Assembly (NCBI GenBank): GCA_030433335.1
Contig: JAUILL010000025.1
Coordinates: forward strand, 1-50,573
Reading direction: 5' to 3'
DNA length: 50,573 bases
DNA from: Alphaproteobacteria bacterium
GTDB taxonomy: Bacteria; Pseudomonadota; Alphaproteobacteria; Rhodobacterales; Rhodobacteraceae
Shown: positions 23,559-32,283 of the stretch, in pieces
Position numbering within the stretch: position 1 is the first letter of the stretch
Layout: every line of letters begins with the position of its first letter
Made by a program: the position numbers and the translations under genes
Notes under the pieces: generated by a model
What the model was told of the DNA's origin: nothing
The model's input: only the letters and a program-made list of their open reading frames with translations
Databases searched by the model: none

Positions 23559-24683
23559 TCACGCGGGCGGGTTGAACACCTGCGCCAAAACTTCGGCGGT
23601 CTCGCGATCGGGCTCTAGGTCAGTTTGCTGTTTAAGTTGACGGTTCGATTTCCACCCCGTGGTGGTCGACCGGCAGTGCCAGAATTTCCCCTGCTTCGAC
23701 TTAAAAAGGCTCGGCAAAGGCAGTCGTTCCAGCAAATGCGTGTCCCACTGGAACCCACCAAGCGGACCCGAGGGATTGATGCACCACTTGGTCGGGCACG
23801 GTTTCTCGCTCTGCTTCATATGGGTGTGACTGGAATGCAGCGAAGGATCGGACGCCTCGGGGTCCGGATAGCGCCAGTAGCCCGGGACCCGCACGAAACC
23901 GCCCCAAGACTTCAGAGCCAGATCAAAGATCGTCGTCCCCGGCGTGTAGACCAGCTCGTCGACGTCACAACTTAGGACAGCGCGCGCCTCGCGCATCCAG
24001 CGCAGGCGCAGCACATTGAACAGCGCGGTCTGCAAGTACTTCTCGGTACGCGCATAGGGCGCGCGACCACGGGGGCCGTATTTCCAAGGGGTCGAGATCA
24101 CCATGATCCGCTTCAAATCGGTCAAGGACAGGGCGTCTTCGATATCCAGCAAGCTGTAGCAGGTCGACCCGTTGTCCATCAGCACCAAGGCTTCAAGCCC
24201 ATGCATCTTGACATGGAAGCGTGCGAAATCCGTGATCCAGCGCAGGTCGTTGTCTTTGGAGAGGCAAAGCGCGGTGTTCAGCCCTTTGAACGGTTCTGTC
24301 TCTTCGGGGTTCACTGTTGACGCAATAGTCGCCCCGAACGCTTTAAGCCGCACTTCAGCAGGACAGGTCGTTGAAGGCAGTTCGATGATATCGTGGCGAT
24401 AGAACTGACGAATCCGCGAGATTTTCACCGGCAGACCATCCAGCGAGAACGCGCCCTTTTGCACGCCGGCCTTCAGGTTGTTCAGCTTCGGGCAGATCAG
24501 ATGCACCCGCCCATCGCGGTAGATCGCATCGTACCAAAGAGTCGTGTCATCAAAAGCCTGCGCATAGCCCTCGCGCTGGTGCTTGGCCGACAGCTTGGAC
24601 TGTCGAAAGGTCCCCTCTGGCAGATAGGCATGGGCCAGCGTGCGCCCTTGGATCAAACGCGTTTTCAAGTCGTCATGGGTCAT
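23559..24683 (-). CDS. glycosyltransferase (GT2/GT92-like)
   Basis: A 374-aa cytoplasmic protein. The centre reads like the Glyco_tranf_2_4/GT92 group: LCLSKDNDLRWITDFARFHV, GLEALVLMDNGSTCYSLLD, and the nucleotide-sugar DxD motif in LSCDVDELVYTP, followed by FVRVPGYWRYPDP and a C-terminal GKFWHCRSTTTGWKS. It probably adds a sugar to a surface glycan, as do the GT14 and sulfotransferase genes ~4 kb away, although they are not one operon. The donor and acceptor cannot be inferred. Confidence 0.75.
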   Translation of the reverse strand: MTHDDLKTRLIQGRTLAHAYLPEGTFRQSKLSAKHQREGYAQAFDDTTLWYDAIYRDGRVHLICPKLNNLKAGVQKGAFSLDGLPVKISRIRQFYRHDIIELPSTTCPAEVRLKAFGATIASTVNPEETEPFKGLNTALCLSKDNDLRWITDFARFHVKMHGLEALVLMDNGSTCYSLLDIEDALSLTDLKRIMVISTPWKYGPRGRAPYARTEKYLQTALFNVLRLRWMREARAVLSCDVDELVYTPGTTIFDLALKSWGGFVRVPGYWRYPDPEASDPSLHSSHTHMKQSEKPCPTKWCINPSGPLGGFQWDTHLLERLPLPSLFKSKQGKFWHCRSTTTGWKSNRQLKQQTDLEPDRETAEVLAQVFNPPA

Positions 24684-24770
24684 GACCGTCGTGTTTCCCG
24701 AGCGCTGCTAAAAGTCAAATCCAGATCGGTATCACGCCCGAAATTTGCGGCAGATTGCAGGATCGGCGCA

Positions 24771-25931
24771 TCACGACGCCAAACGTGCCGCAATCCCATC
24801 CAGCATATCGAGGCACTGCGCCATTTGAGAGAGTTCGACATATTCATCCGGCTTGTGTGCCTGCGCGATATACCCCGGCCCGCAGACCACCACATCCATG
24901 CCAATTGACTGAAACAACCCGCCTTCGGTGGCAAAGGCCACGACGTCCACGTCATTCTCACCGGTCAGCGCCAAGACCAGATCACGCGCTTCGTTCACAG
25001 CCATCGGCTCTAGCCCCGCGACCTCTCCAATCGTCTCAGTGATCACCTCGGCATCGGGCCAACGCTCTTTCATTTGCGGCAGCAGTGTGTCCTGCACATA
25101 GCGGCGGACTTCACCGGTCACATAATCATAGTCCGAGTTCTGCACAGGCCGGAATTCCCACTCCACATGCGCTTTGCCCGGGATCACGTTGTGGGCGACG
25201 CCGCCGTGCAGCCCGCCGATATTCAGGGTCGTCCAAGGCGGATCAAAGCGACCATTCTCGGGCGCGCGGGATTTCAGCCCCTCGCGGACGTCGAGCAGGT
25301 GGCTCACATATTTGACTGCATACTCCACCGCATTCAGCCCTGCATCCGGCGCGCTCCCGTGCCCTTCGAGGCCAGTGAAATGAGTGGTGTATTCACAGCA
25401 GCCTTTGTGACCTTCGATCACGCGCATACCCGTCGGCTCACCAATTACGCAAATTTCCGGCTTTAACGAAAAATTCCGTAACTCACCCACAAGTGCTTGC
25501 GCTCCGAGGCAGGCGGTTTCTTCGTCATAGGTAAAGGCGCAATGCAGCGGTCGTTTCAGCGACGCGACATCTACGGTTTCGATCAAAGCAAGACAGCAGG
25601 CGATGAAGCCCTTCATGTCACAGGCTCCCCGCCCGTAAAGGCGATCATCCTTCAACACCATTTCAAAGGGATCGCTGGTCCAATCCTGCTCCGCCACGGG
25701 CACAACATCCGTATGTCCGGACAAGACAATCCCGCCGTCTAATTTTGGTCCGAGGGTTGCCCAGAGATTCGCCTTGGCCCCTGAGTCATCCGAGTGGATG
25801 ACGACCTCCGCGCCGGCTTTTTCCAGCATCTCCCTAAGGTAGTCGATCATCTGAAGATTGCTGTCGACCGAGATCGTCGGAAAGCCAATCAGATCACCCA
25901 AGATCTCTTGCGCACGGGATAAGGTGCTCAT
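24771..25931 (-). CDS. argE: acetylornithine deacetylase (M20 family)
   Basis: A 386-aa M20 metallopeptidase-fold enzyme that removes the acetyl group from N-acetylornithine in arginine synthesis. Metal-site motifs are GIVLSGHTDVVPVAEQDW (His), RGACDMKGFIACCLAL (bridging Asp) and TYDEETACLGAQALV (catalytic Glu pair); a dimerisation domain lies in the middle. The text around these motifs is of ArgE type, not allantoate amidohydrolase, the M20 enzyme the urate cluster lacks. It stands alone, with the long intergenic region before the polyamine transporter upstream of it. Confidence 0.85.
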   Translation of the reverse strand: MSTLSRAQEILGDLIGFPTISVDSNLQMIDYLREMLEKAGAEVVIHSDDSGAKANLWATLGPKLDGGIVLSGHTDVVPVAEQDWTSDPFEMVLKDDRLYGRGACDMKGFIACCLALIETVDVASLKRPLHCAFTYDEETACLGAQALVGELRNFSLKPEICVIGEPTGMRVIEGHKGCCEYTTHFTGLEGHGSAPDAGLNAVEYAVKYVSHLLDVREGLKSRAPENGRFDPPWTTLNIGGLHGGVAHNVIPGKAHVEWEFRPVQNSDYDYVTGEVRRYVQDTLLPQMKERWPDAEVITETIGEVAGLEPMAVNEARDLVLALTGENDVDVVAFATEGGLFQSIGMDVVVCGPGYIAQAHKPDEYVELSQMAQCLDMLDGIAARLAS

Positions 25932-26470
25932 GTCGCGTCATTTTCCGTCATAGTTTCTGATTGCATACTGTCGGGCATGCGCCGGGAATCAACCCTGTTT
26001 CGTAGCTCCGGCCACGCGGATGCTCTCGCAGAGCCAACCGGAGCGACTCGCTTGATTCGAGTCGCCAATTCGGCGTCAGGCAACCACGCCGACAGCAATT
26101 CGAAAAGAGTGTCGCGAAAATTTTACTTCGCCACACTAAGGGTTTGGCGCAGTAATAATCTGTCGGTCAAACGCGCATCAACTCGCTAAACAGGCCGCTA
26201 TCCTTCGGGCGACCGCAGCCAACCGAGAGCGTCCTCATGGCCTTGTTTGCCTAGGAAAAGTGCACCTCCTCTGGGCACCACATTTCCTGAATGGGTCGCT
26301 TTCGCAGTCCATTTGGTCGGCTTCCTTGCAGCAAAATAAACGTTTGGCCTGACTTGCTTGGGTAGATCGCTTTTCGACGAAACCCACTGTTGCAAGACTC
26401 AACTGCTCTTGTTTTAGTCGAAGGCGAAAAAGTGCAGCATCAAAGCTGCCGCATACACAGGGAGCCAGTT
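25932..26470. other. 539-base non-coding region with consecutive inverted repeats
   Basis: No credible gene is visible between argE and the transporter ATPase. The left part is rich in dyads: GCTCCGG/CCGGAGC (26005-26011 with 26038-26044) enclosing GCTCT-CGC-AGAGC (26022-26034), then GCGACTCG/CGAGTCGC (26043-26050 with 26058-26065), then GGCGT/ACGCC near 26072-26089. The right part is more AT-rich and should hold the transporter promoter. The dyads could be a small RNA or a structured leader; I recognise no known riboswitch. Confidence 0.5.
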
Positions 26471-27571
26471 TTGGCGCAAACACATTCAAACGATGCGTTC
26501 GTTGCCTTCGAACGCGTGCAAAAAAGCTATGATGGCGAAACATTAGTCGTCAAAGATCTTAACCTGTCGCTGCCGAAGGGCGAGTTCCTCACAATGCTCG
26601 GGCCGTCGGGTTCAGGAAAAACAACCTGCCTCATGATGCTGGCGGGTTTTGAGACCGCCACCCACGGCGAGATCAAACTGGATGGCAAGCCCATCAACAA
26701 CATCCCCCCACACAAGCGCGGCATCGGGATGGTTTTTCAGAACTATGCGCTTTTCCCCCACATGACCGTCGCCGAAAACCTCGCCTTCCCGCTCGAAGTG
26801 CGCAAACTCGGCAAATCCGAGCGCGAAGCCAAGGTGAAGCGCGCGCTGGATATGGTGCAGATGGGTGCTTTTGGCGGTCGTCGTCCTGCTCAGCTTTCGG
26901 GCGGTCAGCAGCAGCGTATTGCTCTGGCCCGCGCTCTGGTGTTCGAACCTGAACTGGTGCTGATGGACGAACCGCTCGGCGCGCTCGACAAGCAGCTGCG
27001 CGAACACATGCAGTTCGAAATTACCCGCATCGCGCATGATCTGGGCATCACCACCGTTTACGTGACCCACGACCAGACCGAAGCGCTGACCATGTCGGAC
27101 CGCGTCGCCGTGTTCAACGACGGCCGCATCCAACAGTTGGCTCCGCCGGACGAGCTTTACGAAGCCCCCCAGAACAGCTTCGTTGCTCAGTTTATTGGCG
27201 AGAACAACACGCTCGAAGGCACCGTTCAGGAACTGCGTGACGGTTACGCCAAAGTGCGCCTCGACAGCGGTGATATCATCGACTGCAAGCCTGTGAACGT
27301 GGGCAAAGCTGGCGACCGCACGCTCGTTTCGATCCGCCCCGAGCGCGTTGAAATCGACAAGTCGCGTCTGCACCCCGATGCACACACGCTCAAGGCCGAA
27401 GTGCTGGAATTCGTCTACATGGGCGACATCTTCCGCACCCGTCTGCGCGTCGCAGGCCGCGAAGACTTTGTGATCAAGACACGTAACGCTCCGGACCAGC
27501 GCCGCCTCAAGCCCGGCGAGATGGTAGAAATTGGCTGGCTGGCAGATGACTGCCGTGCGCTGGACGCCTGA
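26471..27571 (+). CDS. potA: polyamine-type ABC transporter ATP-binding protein (PotA family)
   Basis: A 366-aa importer ATPase. Walker A is MLGPSGSGKTTCL, signature QLSGGQQQRIALARAL, Walker B LVLMDEPLGALD and the H-loop VYVTHDQTEAL; the last ~110 residues are a TOBE domain (LVSIRPERVEI). I chose TTG at 26471 because GGGAG lies six bases upstream and no ATG is available at the N-terminus; a TTG at 26390 is less likely. It leads a transporter operon with a binding protein and two permeases. Spermidine/putrescine is the family substrate, but related systems take up other small cations or amino acids. Confidence 0.88.
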   Translation: MAQTHSNDAFVAFERVQKSYDGETLVVKDLNLSLPKGEFLTMLGPSGSGKTTCLMMLAGFETATHGEIKLDGKPINNIPPHKRGIGMVFQNYALFPHMTVAENLAFPLEVRKLGKSEREAKVKRALDMVQMGAFGGRRPAQLSGGQQQRIALARALVFEPELVLMDEPLGALDKQLREHMQFEITRIAHDLGITTVYVTHDQTEALTMSDRVAVFNDGRIQQLAPPDELYEAPQNSFVAQFIGENNTLEGTVQELRDGYAKVRLDSGDIIDCKPVNVGKAGDRTLVSIRPERVEIDKSRLHPDAHTLKAEVLEFVYMGDIFRTRLRVAGREDFVIKTRNAPDQRRLKPGEMVEIGWLADDCRALDA

Positions 27572-27596
27572 AAATTAAGCGTTACACTCTGAAATA

Positions 27597-27636
27597 CCGC
27601 AGCGGAAAAAATCGCTGCGGCACCTCGCAGACGAGG
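27597..27636 (+). other. two hairpins between the ATPase and binding-protein genes
   Basis: CCGCAGCG/CGCTGCGG with an eight-base A-rich loop (27597-27620), then CCTCG/CGAGG (27623-27636). Neither is followed by a U-run. They may protect or process the mRNA so that the binding protein is made in excess. Confidence 0.55.
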
Positions 27637-27722
27637 TCGGATGCGAGGAAAGGATTTCACGGCCTGTCCCGGGGCTTGAAATCATCAATATCAAAATCCG
27701 GGCGCCTACTAGGGAGTAAGAA

Positions 27723-28835
27723 ATGAAACTCACCAAACTGATGCTGACCACCTCGGCGCTGACCGTTGCCGCTGGCGCGGCGTTCGCCGAAGGCCACGGT
27801 GCGATGGCTGACTCCATGACCGTCGTGTCGTGGGGCGGCGCCTACCAGAACAGCCAAGTTAAGGCTTATGTCGAACCCTACGTCGAAATGAACGAAGGCC
27901 TCGAAGTTGTCACCGACGAAAGCTCGGCTGAAGCAGTGACCAAGCTGCGCGCCATGGCAGAAGCCGGCAACATCACTTGGGACGTTGTTGACGTTGTGGC
28001 TGCTGACGCGATGCGTCTTTGCGACGAAGGCCTGGCGCTGGAAATCGACCCCGACACCATGCTGGCAGACGCGCCCGACGGCACCAAAGCGTCCGAAGAC
28101 TTTGGCGATCTGATCGTCAGTGAGTGCTTCATCCCCCAGATCGTGTACTCGACCACCTTTGGTTATCGCACCGACCTGCTGGAAACTGCACCCACCAGCG
28201 TTTGTGACATCTTTGACACCGAAACCTACCCCGGCAAGCGCGCGCTGGAAAAGCGCCCGATCGGCAACATGGAGTGGGCTCTGATCTGTGACGGCGTCGC
28301 AATCGAAGACGTCTACGACACTCTGGAAACCGAAGAAGGCGTGCAGCGCGCATTCGCCAAGCTCGACACCATCAAAGACGATGTTGTCTGGTGGTCGGCA
28401 GGCGCCGAAACCCCCCAGCTGCTGGCTGACGGCGAAGTTTCGATCGGTTCGACCTACAACGGTCGTCTGTTCTCGGCAATCGCCGAGCAGGGTCAGCCCA
28501 TCGGCATGCTCTGGGATTGGCAGATGTTCGACCTCGACGGTTGGATCATCCCCGCCAACCTGCCCGCAGACCGTGAAGCCCGCGCTCTGGACTTCGTGAA
28601 GTTCGCAACCGACACCCAGCGTCTTGCGGATCAGGCCAAGTACATCTCGTACGGCCCCGCACGCGCATCGTCGGCGCCGCTGGTTGGTCAGCACGCAGAA
28701 CTGGGCATCGAGATGGCGCCCCACATGCCGACCGATCCCAACAACGCGCAGAACACCTTCCTGTTCAACTATGACTGGTGGGCAAGCTACCGCGATGACC
28801 TGGACGCACAGTACCAGGCATGGCTGCTGCAGTAA
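27723..28835 (+). CDS. ABC transporter periplasmic binding protein (PotD/PotF-like)
   Basis: A 370-aa solute-binding protein of the spermidine/putrescine group. A signal peptide of ~22 residues (MKLTKLMLTTSALTVAAGAA, FA) precedes the mature start. Family regions are MTVVSWGGAYQNSQVKAYV, TWDVVDVVAADAMRLCDEGL and LDGWIIPANLPADREARALD. Several aspartates and aromatics suit a cationic ligand. AGGGAG precedes the ATG. Two hairpins lie upstream, and a strong GC hairpin lies downstream before the permeases, as is common around highly expressed binding-protein genes. Confidence 0.9.
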   Translation: MKLTKLMLTTSALTVAAGAAFAEGHGAMADSMTVVSWGGAYQNSQVKAYVEPYVEMNEGLEVVTDESSAEAVTKLRAMAEAGNITWDVVDVVAADAMRLCDEGLALEIDPDTMLADAPDGTKASEDFGDLIVSECFIPQIVYSTTFGYRTDLLETAPTSVCDIFDTETYPGKRALEKRPIGNMEWALICDGVAIEDVYDTLETEEGVQRAFAKLDTIKDDVVWWSAGAETPQLLADGEVSIGSTYNGRLFSAIAEQGQPIGMLWDWQMFDLDGWIIPANLPADREARALDFVKFATDTQRLADQAKYISYGPARASSAPLVGQHAELGIEMAPHMPTDPNNAQNTFLFNYDWWASYRDDLDAQYQAWLLQ

Positions 28836-28844
28836 TCTGCATCC

Positions 28845-28870
28845 GGAAGGGGGGCGCCCGCCCCCTTTCC
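28845..28870 (+). terminator. intra-operon hairpin after the binding-protein gene
   Basis: GGAAGGGGGGC pairs with GCCCCCTTTCC (one G-T pair) around GCCC. It has no real U-run. It probably stabilises the upstream message or partly terminates transcription before the permease genes. Confidence 0.55.
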
Positions 28871-28981
28871 ACCCCGTTCTTTCCGACAGCTCAGGTTCTT
28901 GCGCCAAGCCGTCCGCGGCTTTGCCCAACAACCCATTTTATAGACGCCGGATAACCGGCGCTGACCTCAACAGGGATAATT

Positions 28982-30256
28982 ATGGCTGATACCACGACCG
29001 ATGGCCCAATGTTGGCCGCCGACGGCACCCCGCTAAAGCAGAGCCTTGCGCGCGCTCTACGGCGGCAGAAAATCCGGGCTTTGATGCTCACCGCACCTCT
29101 GCTGGTTTTTGTTCTGGTGTCCTTCATCATGCCGATTGGCTCGATGCTGATGCGTTCGATCCAGAACACTGCGGGCACCGAATACGTGCCTGACATTCTG
29201 CCCAACGTCGTCGCCGAGCTCGAGGGATGGGACCCGACCACGGGCGAACTGCCCTCCGAGGCGGCGTTCCGCGCCATGATCGTCGACTTCAAAGCCGCAT
29301 TCGAGAACAAGCAGCACACCCAATTGGGGCGCCGCTTTAACTACGAAACGCCCGGCATGTCGTCGCTCTTCCGCAAATCGGGCCGCAAAGTATCCCGCAT
29401 GGATGTGGCAGAGATCACCGACGCCAAGGCCGAGCTGATCGACGTGGACGACGACTGGGGCAATATCCAGTACTGGGCAACGATCAAAGCAAACTCCGGC
29501 TACTACACATCCAGCTACTACATGGCGGCCTTTGACGCGGAGCGCACGATTGAAGGCGTTCAAATGAAGGACCCCGATCAGCGCATCTACCAAAAACTGA
29601 TGCTGCGAACCCTGTGGCTGAGCGGTCTGATTACCTTCTGCACTTTGGCGATTGGTTATCCGGTCGCATGGCTGCTGGCCGACCTGCCCTTGCGCACATC
29701 GAACCTTTTGATGATCCTTGTGCTCCTTCCCTTCTGGACCTCACTTCTGGTGCGGACGTCGGCTTGGAAAATCCTACTGCAGGAACAGGGCGTGATTAAC
29801 GACATCTGGATCGCCCTTGGATTCTCGGACCGTCTGAGCCTGATCAACAACCAGCTTGGCGTGGTGATCGCGATGACCCACATCCTGCTGCCCTTTATGA
29901 TCCTGCCCCTGTACTCGGTGATGAAGACCATCCCGCCCTCGTACCTGCGGGCTGCCAAATCCCTTGGCGCGACCAACACCACTGCCTTCTTGCGCGTATA
30001 CTTCCCGCAGACCACTCCGGGCATCGGCGCGGGCGCACTGCTGGTGTTCATTCTGGCGGTTGGCTATTTTATCACCCCCGAACTGGTGGGCGGTGCAGAC
30101 GGCACCTTTATCTCGAACCGGATCTACTTCCAGTTCTCGACCTTGGGCAACTGGGGTCTGGCGGCGGCGCTCGGCACCATCATGCTCGCGATCGTTCTGC
30201 TGCTGTACTACGTCTACGACAAGCTCGTCGGCATCGATAACGTGAAGCTGGGGTAA
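28982..30256 (+). CDS. ABC transporter permease 1 (PotB-like) with long first periplasmic loop
   Basis: A 424-aa inner-membrane permease. After a cytoplasmic N-terminus, helix 1 (LTAPLLVFVLVSFIMPIGS) is followed by ~135 hydrophilic residues (about 60-195) before the remaining five helices. PotB proteins are ~275-300 aa, so this loop is an insertion. The permease signature with the EAA-type loop is SYLRAAKSLGATNTTAFLRV. Long loops of this kind are seen in some roseobacter polyamine-type permeases (from memory). It is followed 6 bases later by the second permease. Confidence 0.88.
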   Translation: MADTTTDGPMLAADGTPLKQSLARALRRQKIRALMLTAPLLVFVLVSFIMPIGSMLMRSIQNTAGTEYVPDILPNVVAELEGWDPTTGELPSEAAFRAMIVDFKAAFENKQHTQLGRRFNYETPGMSSLFRKSGRKVSRMDVAEITDAKAELIDVDDDWGNIQYWATIKANSGYYTSSYYMAAFDAERTIEGVQMKDPDQRIYQKLMLRTLWLSGLITFCTLAIGYPVAWLLADLPLRTSNLLMILVLLPFWTSLLVRTSAWKILLQEQGVINDIWIALGFSDRLSLINNQLGVVIAMTHILLPFMILPLYSVMKTIPPSYLRAAKSLGATNTTAFLRVYFPQTTPGIGAGALLVFILAVGYFITPELVGGADGTFISNRIYFQFSTLGNWGLAAALGTIMLAIVLLLYYVYDKLVGIDNVKLG

Positions 30257-30262
30257 TCAATC

Positions 30263-31129
30263 ATGGCAACCACACTCCCTCCTTATGCGACGACGGGTCA
30301 GAAAATCTGGTACTACGCGTTCCGGGTGTTCTGCGGGCTGGTCTTCTTTTACCTGATCTTCCCGATCCTGATTGTGATCCCGCTCAGCTTCAACGCGCAG
30401 GACTTCTTTACCTTCACGCCGGAAATGCTGCGTCTCGATCCCGAAGGGTATTCGCTGAAACACTACAAAGATTTCCTTGGTGAAAACGGCGACTACAGCT
30501 GGTTGCAAGCGTTCAAGAACTCCTTGATCATTGCGCCTGCAGCGACCCTGCTGTCGGTCAGCCTCGGCACGCTGGCGGCCATTGGCCTGAGCCAGCCGCA
30601 CGTGCCCTTCAAGCGCCAGATCATGGCGCTGCTGATCTCGCCAATGATTGTTCCGCTGATCATCACCTCGGCCGGTATGTTCTTCTTCTACTCGAGCGTC
30701 AGCCTGCAAGGCACCATGGCCGGTGTTATTCTAGCGCATGCCGCTCTGGGCATTCCGTTTGTAATCATCACCGTGACCGCGACGCTCAGCAGCTTTGACA
30801 CCAGCCTGACCCGTGCGGCGGCGAACATGGGCGCGGACCCTGTGACCACCTTCTTCAAGGTGCAGATGCCGCTGATCCTGCCCGGTGTGATTTCGGGTGG
30901 CCTGTTCGCCTTTATCACCTCGTTCGACGAAGTCGTCGTGGTGCTGCTGGTGGGTTCGGCCGGTCAGAAAACCTTGCCTTGGCAGATGTTCATCGGCCTG
31001 CGCGAACAGATCTCGCCGACCATTCTGGCGGTGGCGACCATTCTGGTTGTGATCTCGATCGCCCTGCTGACCACCGTGGAAATGCTCCGTCGTCGCAGCG
31101 AAAAACTGCGCGGCATGAGCCCGGGCTAA
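30263..31129 (+). CDS. ABC transporter permease 2 (PotC-like)
   Basis: A 288-aa inner-membrane permease with six hydrophobic segments (FCGLVFFYLIFPILIVIPLS at residues ~23-42) and the conserved EAA-type loop LTRAAANMGADPVTTFFKVQ. It pairs with the preceding permease to form the channel. The operon order ATPase, binding protein, permease, permease is typical of polyamine-type importers. A strong terminator follows. Confidence 0.92.
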   Translation: MATTLPPYATTGQKIWYYAFRVFCGLVFFYLIFPILIVIPLSFNAQDFFTFTPEMLRLDPEGYSLKHYKDFLGENGDYSWLQAFKNSLIIAPAATLLSVSLGTLAAIGLSQPHVPFKRQIMALLISPMIVPLIITSAGMFFFYSSVSLQGTMAGVILAHAALGIPFVIITVTATLSSFDTSLTRAAANMGADPVTTFFKVQMPLILPGVISGGLFAFITSFDEVVVVLLVGSAGQKTLPWQMFIGLREQISPTILAVATILVVISIALLTTVEMLRRRSEKLRGMSPG

Positions 31130-31155
31130 GGGCCGCCACCTTATCCCGAAATGCG

Positions 31156-31185
31156 AAAGGGCGCCCGTTTCGGAGCGCCCTTTTT
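31156..31185 (+). terminator. terminator of the transporter operon
   Basis: AAAGGGCGC and GCGCCCTTT pair around a 10-base loop and end in five T. It lies 26 bases after the last permease gene and before the convergent hemP. Confidence 0.9.
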
Positions 31186-31204
31186 GCTGCTGATAGGCTT
31201 GGTC

Positions 31205-31375
31205 TTATTTGGTCAGGATCAGCTTGCCCTGACGGGTGATGCGCAGGGTATAAATCTGGTCCCCCAGTTGGATCAGCGCCTGCGCGCCGCCTGCGGTCAG
31301 CTCTTCGGCGATATGCAGGGGCAGTTCGGGCGAATGCGGGCTGGCGGTGCGGAATGTCGAAGTCATGAGGGTCAT
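31205..31375 (-). CDS. hemP: hemin uptake protein HemP
   Basis: A 56-aa protein with the HemP C-terminal signature YTLRITRQGKLILTK; the middle has LIQLGDQI. HemP proteins accompany haem and iron uptake genes and are iron-regulated; in some bacteria they activate haem-receptor transcription. I chose the ATG at 31375; one at 31366 is possible. It is preceded by a 46-aa gene in the same direction and an iron-box-like site, so iron control is likely. Confidence 0.85.
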   Translation of the reverse strand: MTLMTSTFRTASPHSPELPLHIAEELTAGGAQALIQLGDQIYTLRITRQGKLILTK

Positions 31376-31406
31376 CGGGAGGTTCCTTGCGGTGCGCGCG
31401 GCATCA

Positions 31407-31547
31407 TTAGTCGCGGGTTTCAATGCGGTCGAGCAAGCGCTCTGCGCAGAGGTCCACAGGCCATGTCAGCTCTGCAAGGATGGCGCGCAATTCGGATGCA
31501 CGCGAAGTGTTCTCTTGGATGCGGTCAGCCTTGGGCGGTTGTGTCAT
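31407..31547 (-). CDS. 46-aa hypothetical protein upstream of hemP
   Basis: An ATG at 31547 with AGGACA upstream opens a 46-codon frame beginning MTQPPKADRIQENTSRASEL and ending LLDRIETRD. It is helical and charged, with one cysteine and no membrane segment. It is followed 31 bases later by hemP and preceded by the iron-box-like site at 31609-31623. I do not recognise it. Its position between promoter and hemP and its normal codon use suggest a real small gene. Confidence 0.6.
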   Translation of the reverse strand: MTQPPKADRIQENTSRASELRAILAELTWPVDLCAERLLDRIETRD

Positions 31548-31608
31548 GGGATGTGTCCTGTTTGACGAAAACGCTGGCTGACCCGATTCAGGTTGGCTGA
31601 GTTAAACC

Positions 31609-31623
31609 TGACTATTTTAGTCG
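31609..31623. promoter_or_regulatory. iron-responsive box (TGA-N9-TCA-like) upstream of hemP
   Basis: TGACTATTTTAGTCG: GACTA-TTT-TAGTC is a perfect dyad, and the site is one mismatch from TGA-N9-TCA, the pattern reported for iron-responsive boxes (RirA / Iron-Rhodo type) in alphaproteobacteria. It lies 62 bases upstream of the 46-aa gene and controls, by inference, that gene and hemP. Confidence 0.6.
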
Positions 31624-31648
31624 CCTTCGTCAATCCCCTTCGTACGCA

Positions 31649-31679
31649 AAAGAAAAGGCCCACCGAATTCGGCGGGCCT
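31649..31679 (-). terminator. terminator of the peroxiredoxin gene
   Basis: AGGCCC-A-CCGAA and TTCGG-C-GGGCCT pair with one mismatch; on the minus strand the stem is followed by TTTTCTTTT. It ends the gene at 31702-32190. Confidence 0.9.
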
Positions 31680-31701
31680 CTCCGTTCTGCTTGGTAGCGG
31701 A

Positions 31702-32190
31702 TCAAAGCTGATCGACCAGCGCTTCCCCTGCAGACAGTTCACAAACGCCGGGGCTTTCCTCGAGGTTCAGCACCGTGACCACGCCATCTTCGGCGACCAA
31801 GGAGAAGCGCTTCGAGCGCCCGATCAGACCGGCGGGCGGTGCCGTGAAATCCATGCCGATCGCTTTGATCCAAGTGCCTTCGGAATCTCCAAGCATCGTC
31901 AGGCCAGCGTCCGCAGCGCCAGTGTCCTTGGCCCATGCGGCCATGACGAACGGATCGTTGACCGACACGCAGATCACTTCTTCGATCCCTTTTTCAGCCA
32001 GCGCATCCTTGGCGCGGATAAAGCTGGGAACATGCGCAGTGCTGCAGACGCCCGTGTAAGCGCCGGGCAAGCCAAAGATCGCCACTTTGCGACCTTTCAT
32101 TTTGTCGCCCAGTTCCACGGTCTGTGGTCCCTCAGCGCCCAGCACCAGCATAGTGCCACCGGGCAACGTCTCCCCAATCGAAATTGTCAT
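31702..32190 (-). CDS. peroxiredoxin (Prx5/PMP20 type)
   Basis: A 162-aa thiol peroxidase. The peroxidatic cysteine is Cys49 in GLPGAYTGVCSTAHVPSF, the Prx5-group motif (P-G-A-[FY]-T-x-x-C). A second cysteine near residue 151 (ESPGVCELS) may be the resolving one. It reduces hydrogen peroxide and organic hydroperoxides in the cytoplasm using glutathione or thioredoxin. The length is typical. It is divergent from a ferredoxin reductase gene 93 bases away. Confidence 0.93.
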   Translation of the reverse strand: MTISIGETLPGGTMLVLGAEGPQTVELGDKMKGRKVAIFGLPGAYTGVCSTAHVPSFIRAKDALAEKGIEEVICVSVNDPFVMAAWAKDTGAADAGLTMLGDSEGTWIKAIGMDFTAPPAGLIGRSKRFSLVAEDGVVTVLNLEESPGVCELSAGEALVDQL

Positions 32191-32283
32191 TGATTTTCCC
32201 TCTGACGAATTGCGTTCGCAGTCAGCCTGCGTTTAATCAGGTCCAATGCAGACCCATTGATACACATAGGAGAGCCAGAGGAA

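Noticed and set aside
23641..23660. GGTTCGATTTCCACC as a tRNA T-arm
   Set aside because: It lies inside the GT92-like coding sequence and no cloverleaf can be drawn around it.
24771..25931. M20 peptidase as the missing allantoate amidohydrolase
   Set aside because: Its motifs (SGHTDVVPV, TYDEETACLGA) are of ArgE type and it is 14 kb from the cluster.
28843..28871. GC hairpin as a full operon terminator
   Set aside because: It has no U-run, and the permease genes follow in the same direction, so it is more likely an intra-operon stabiliser.
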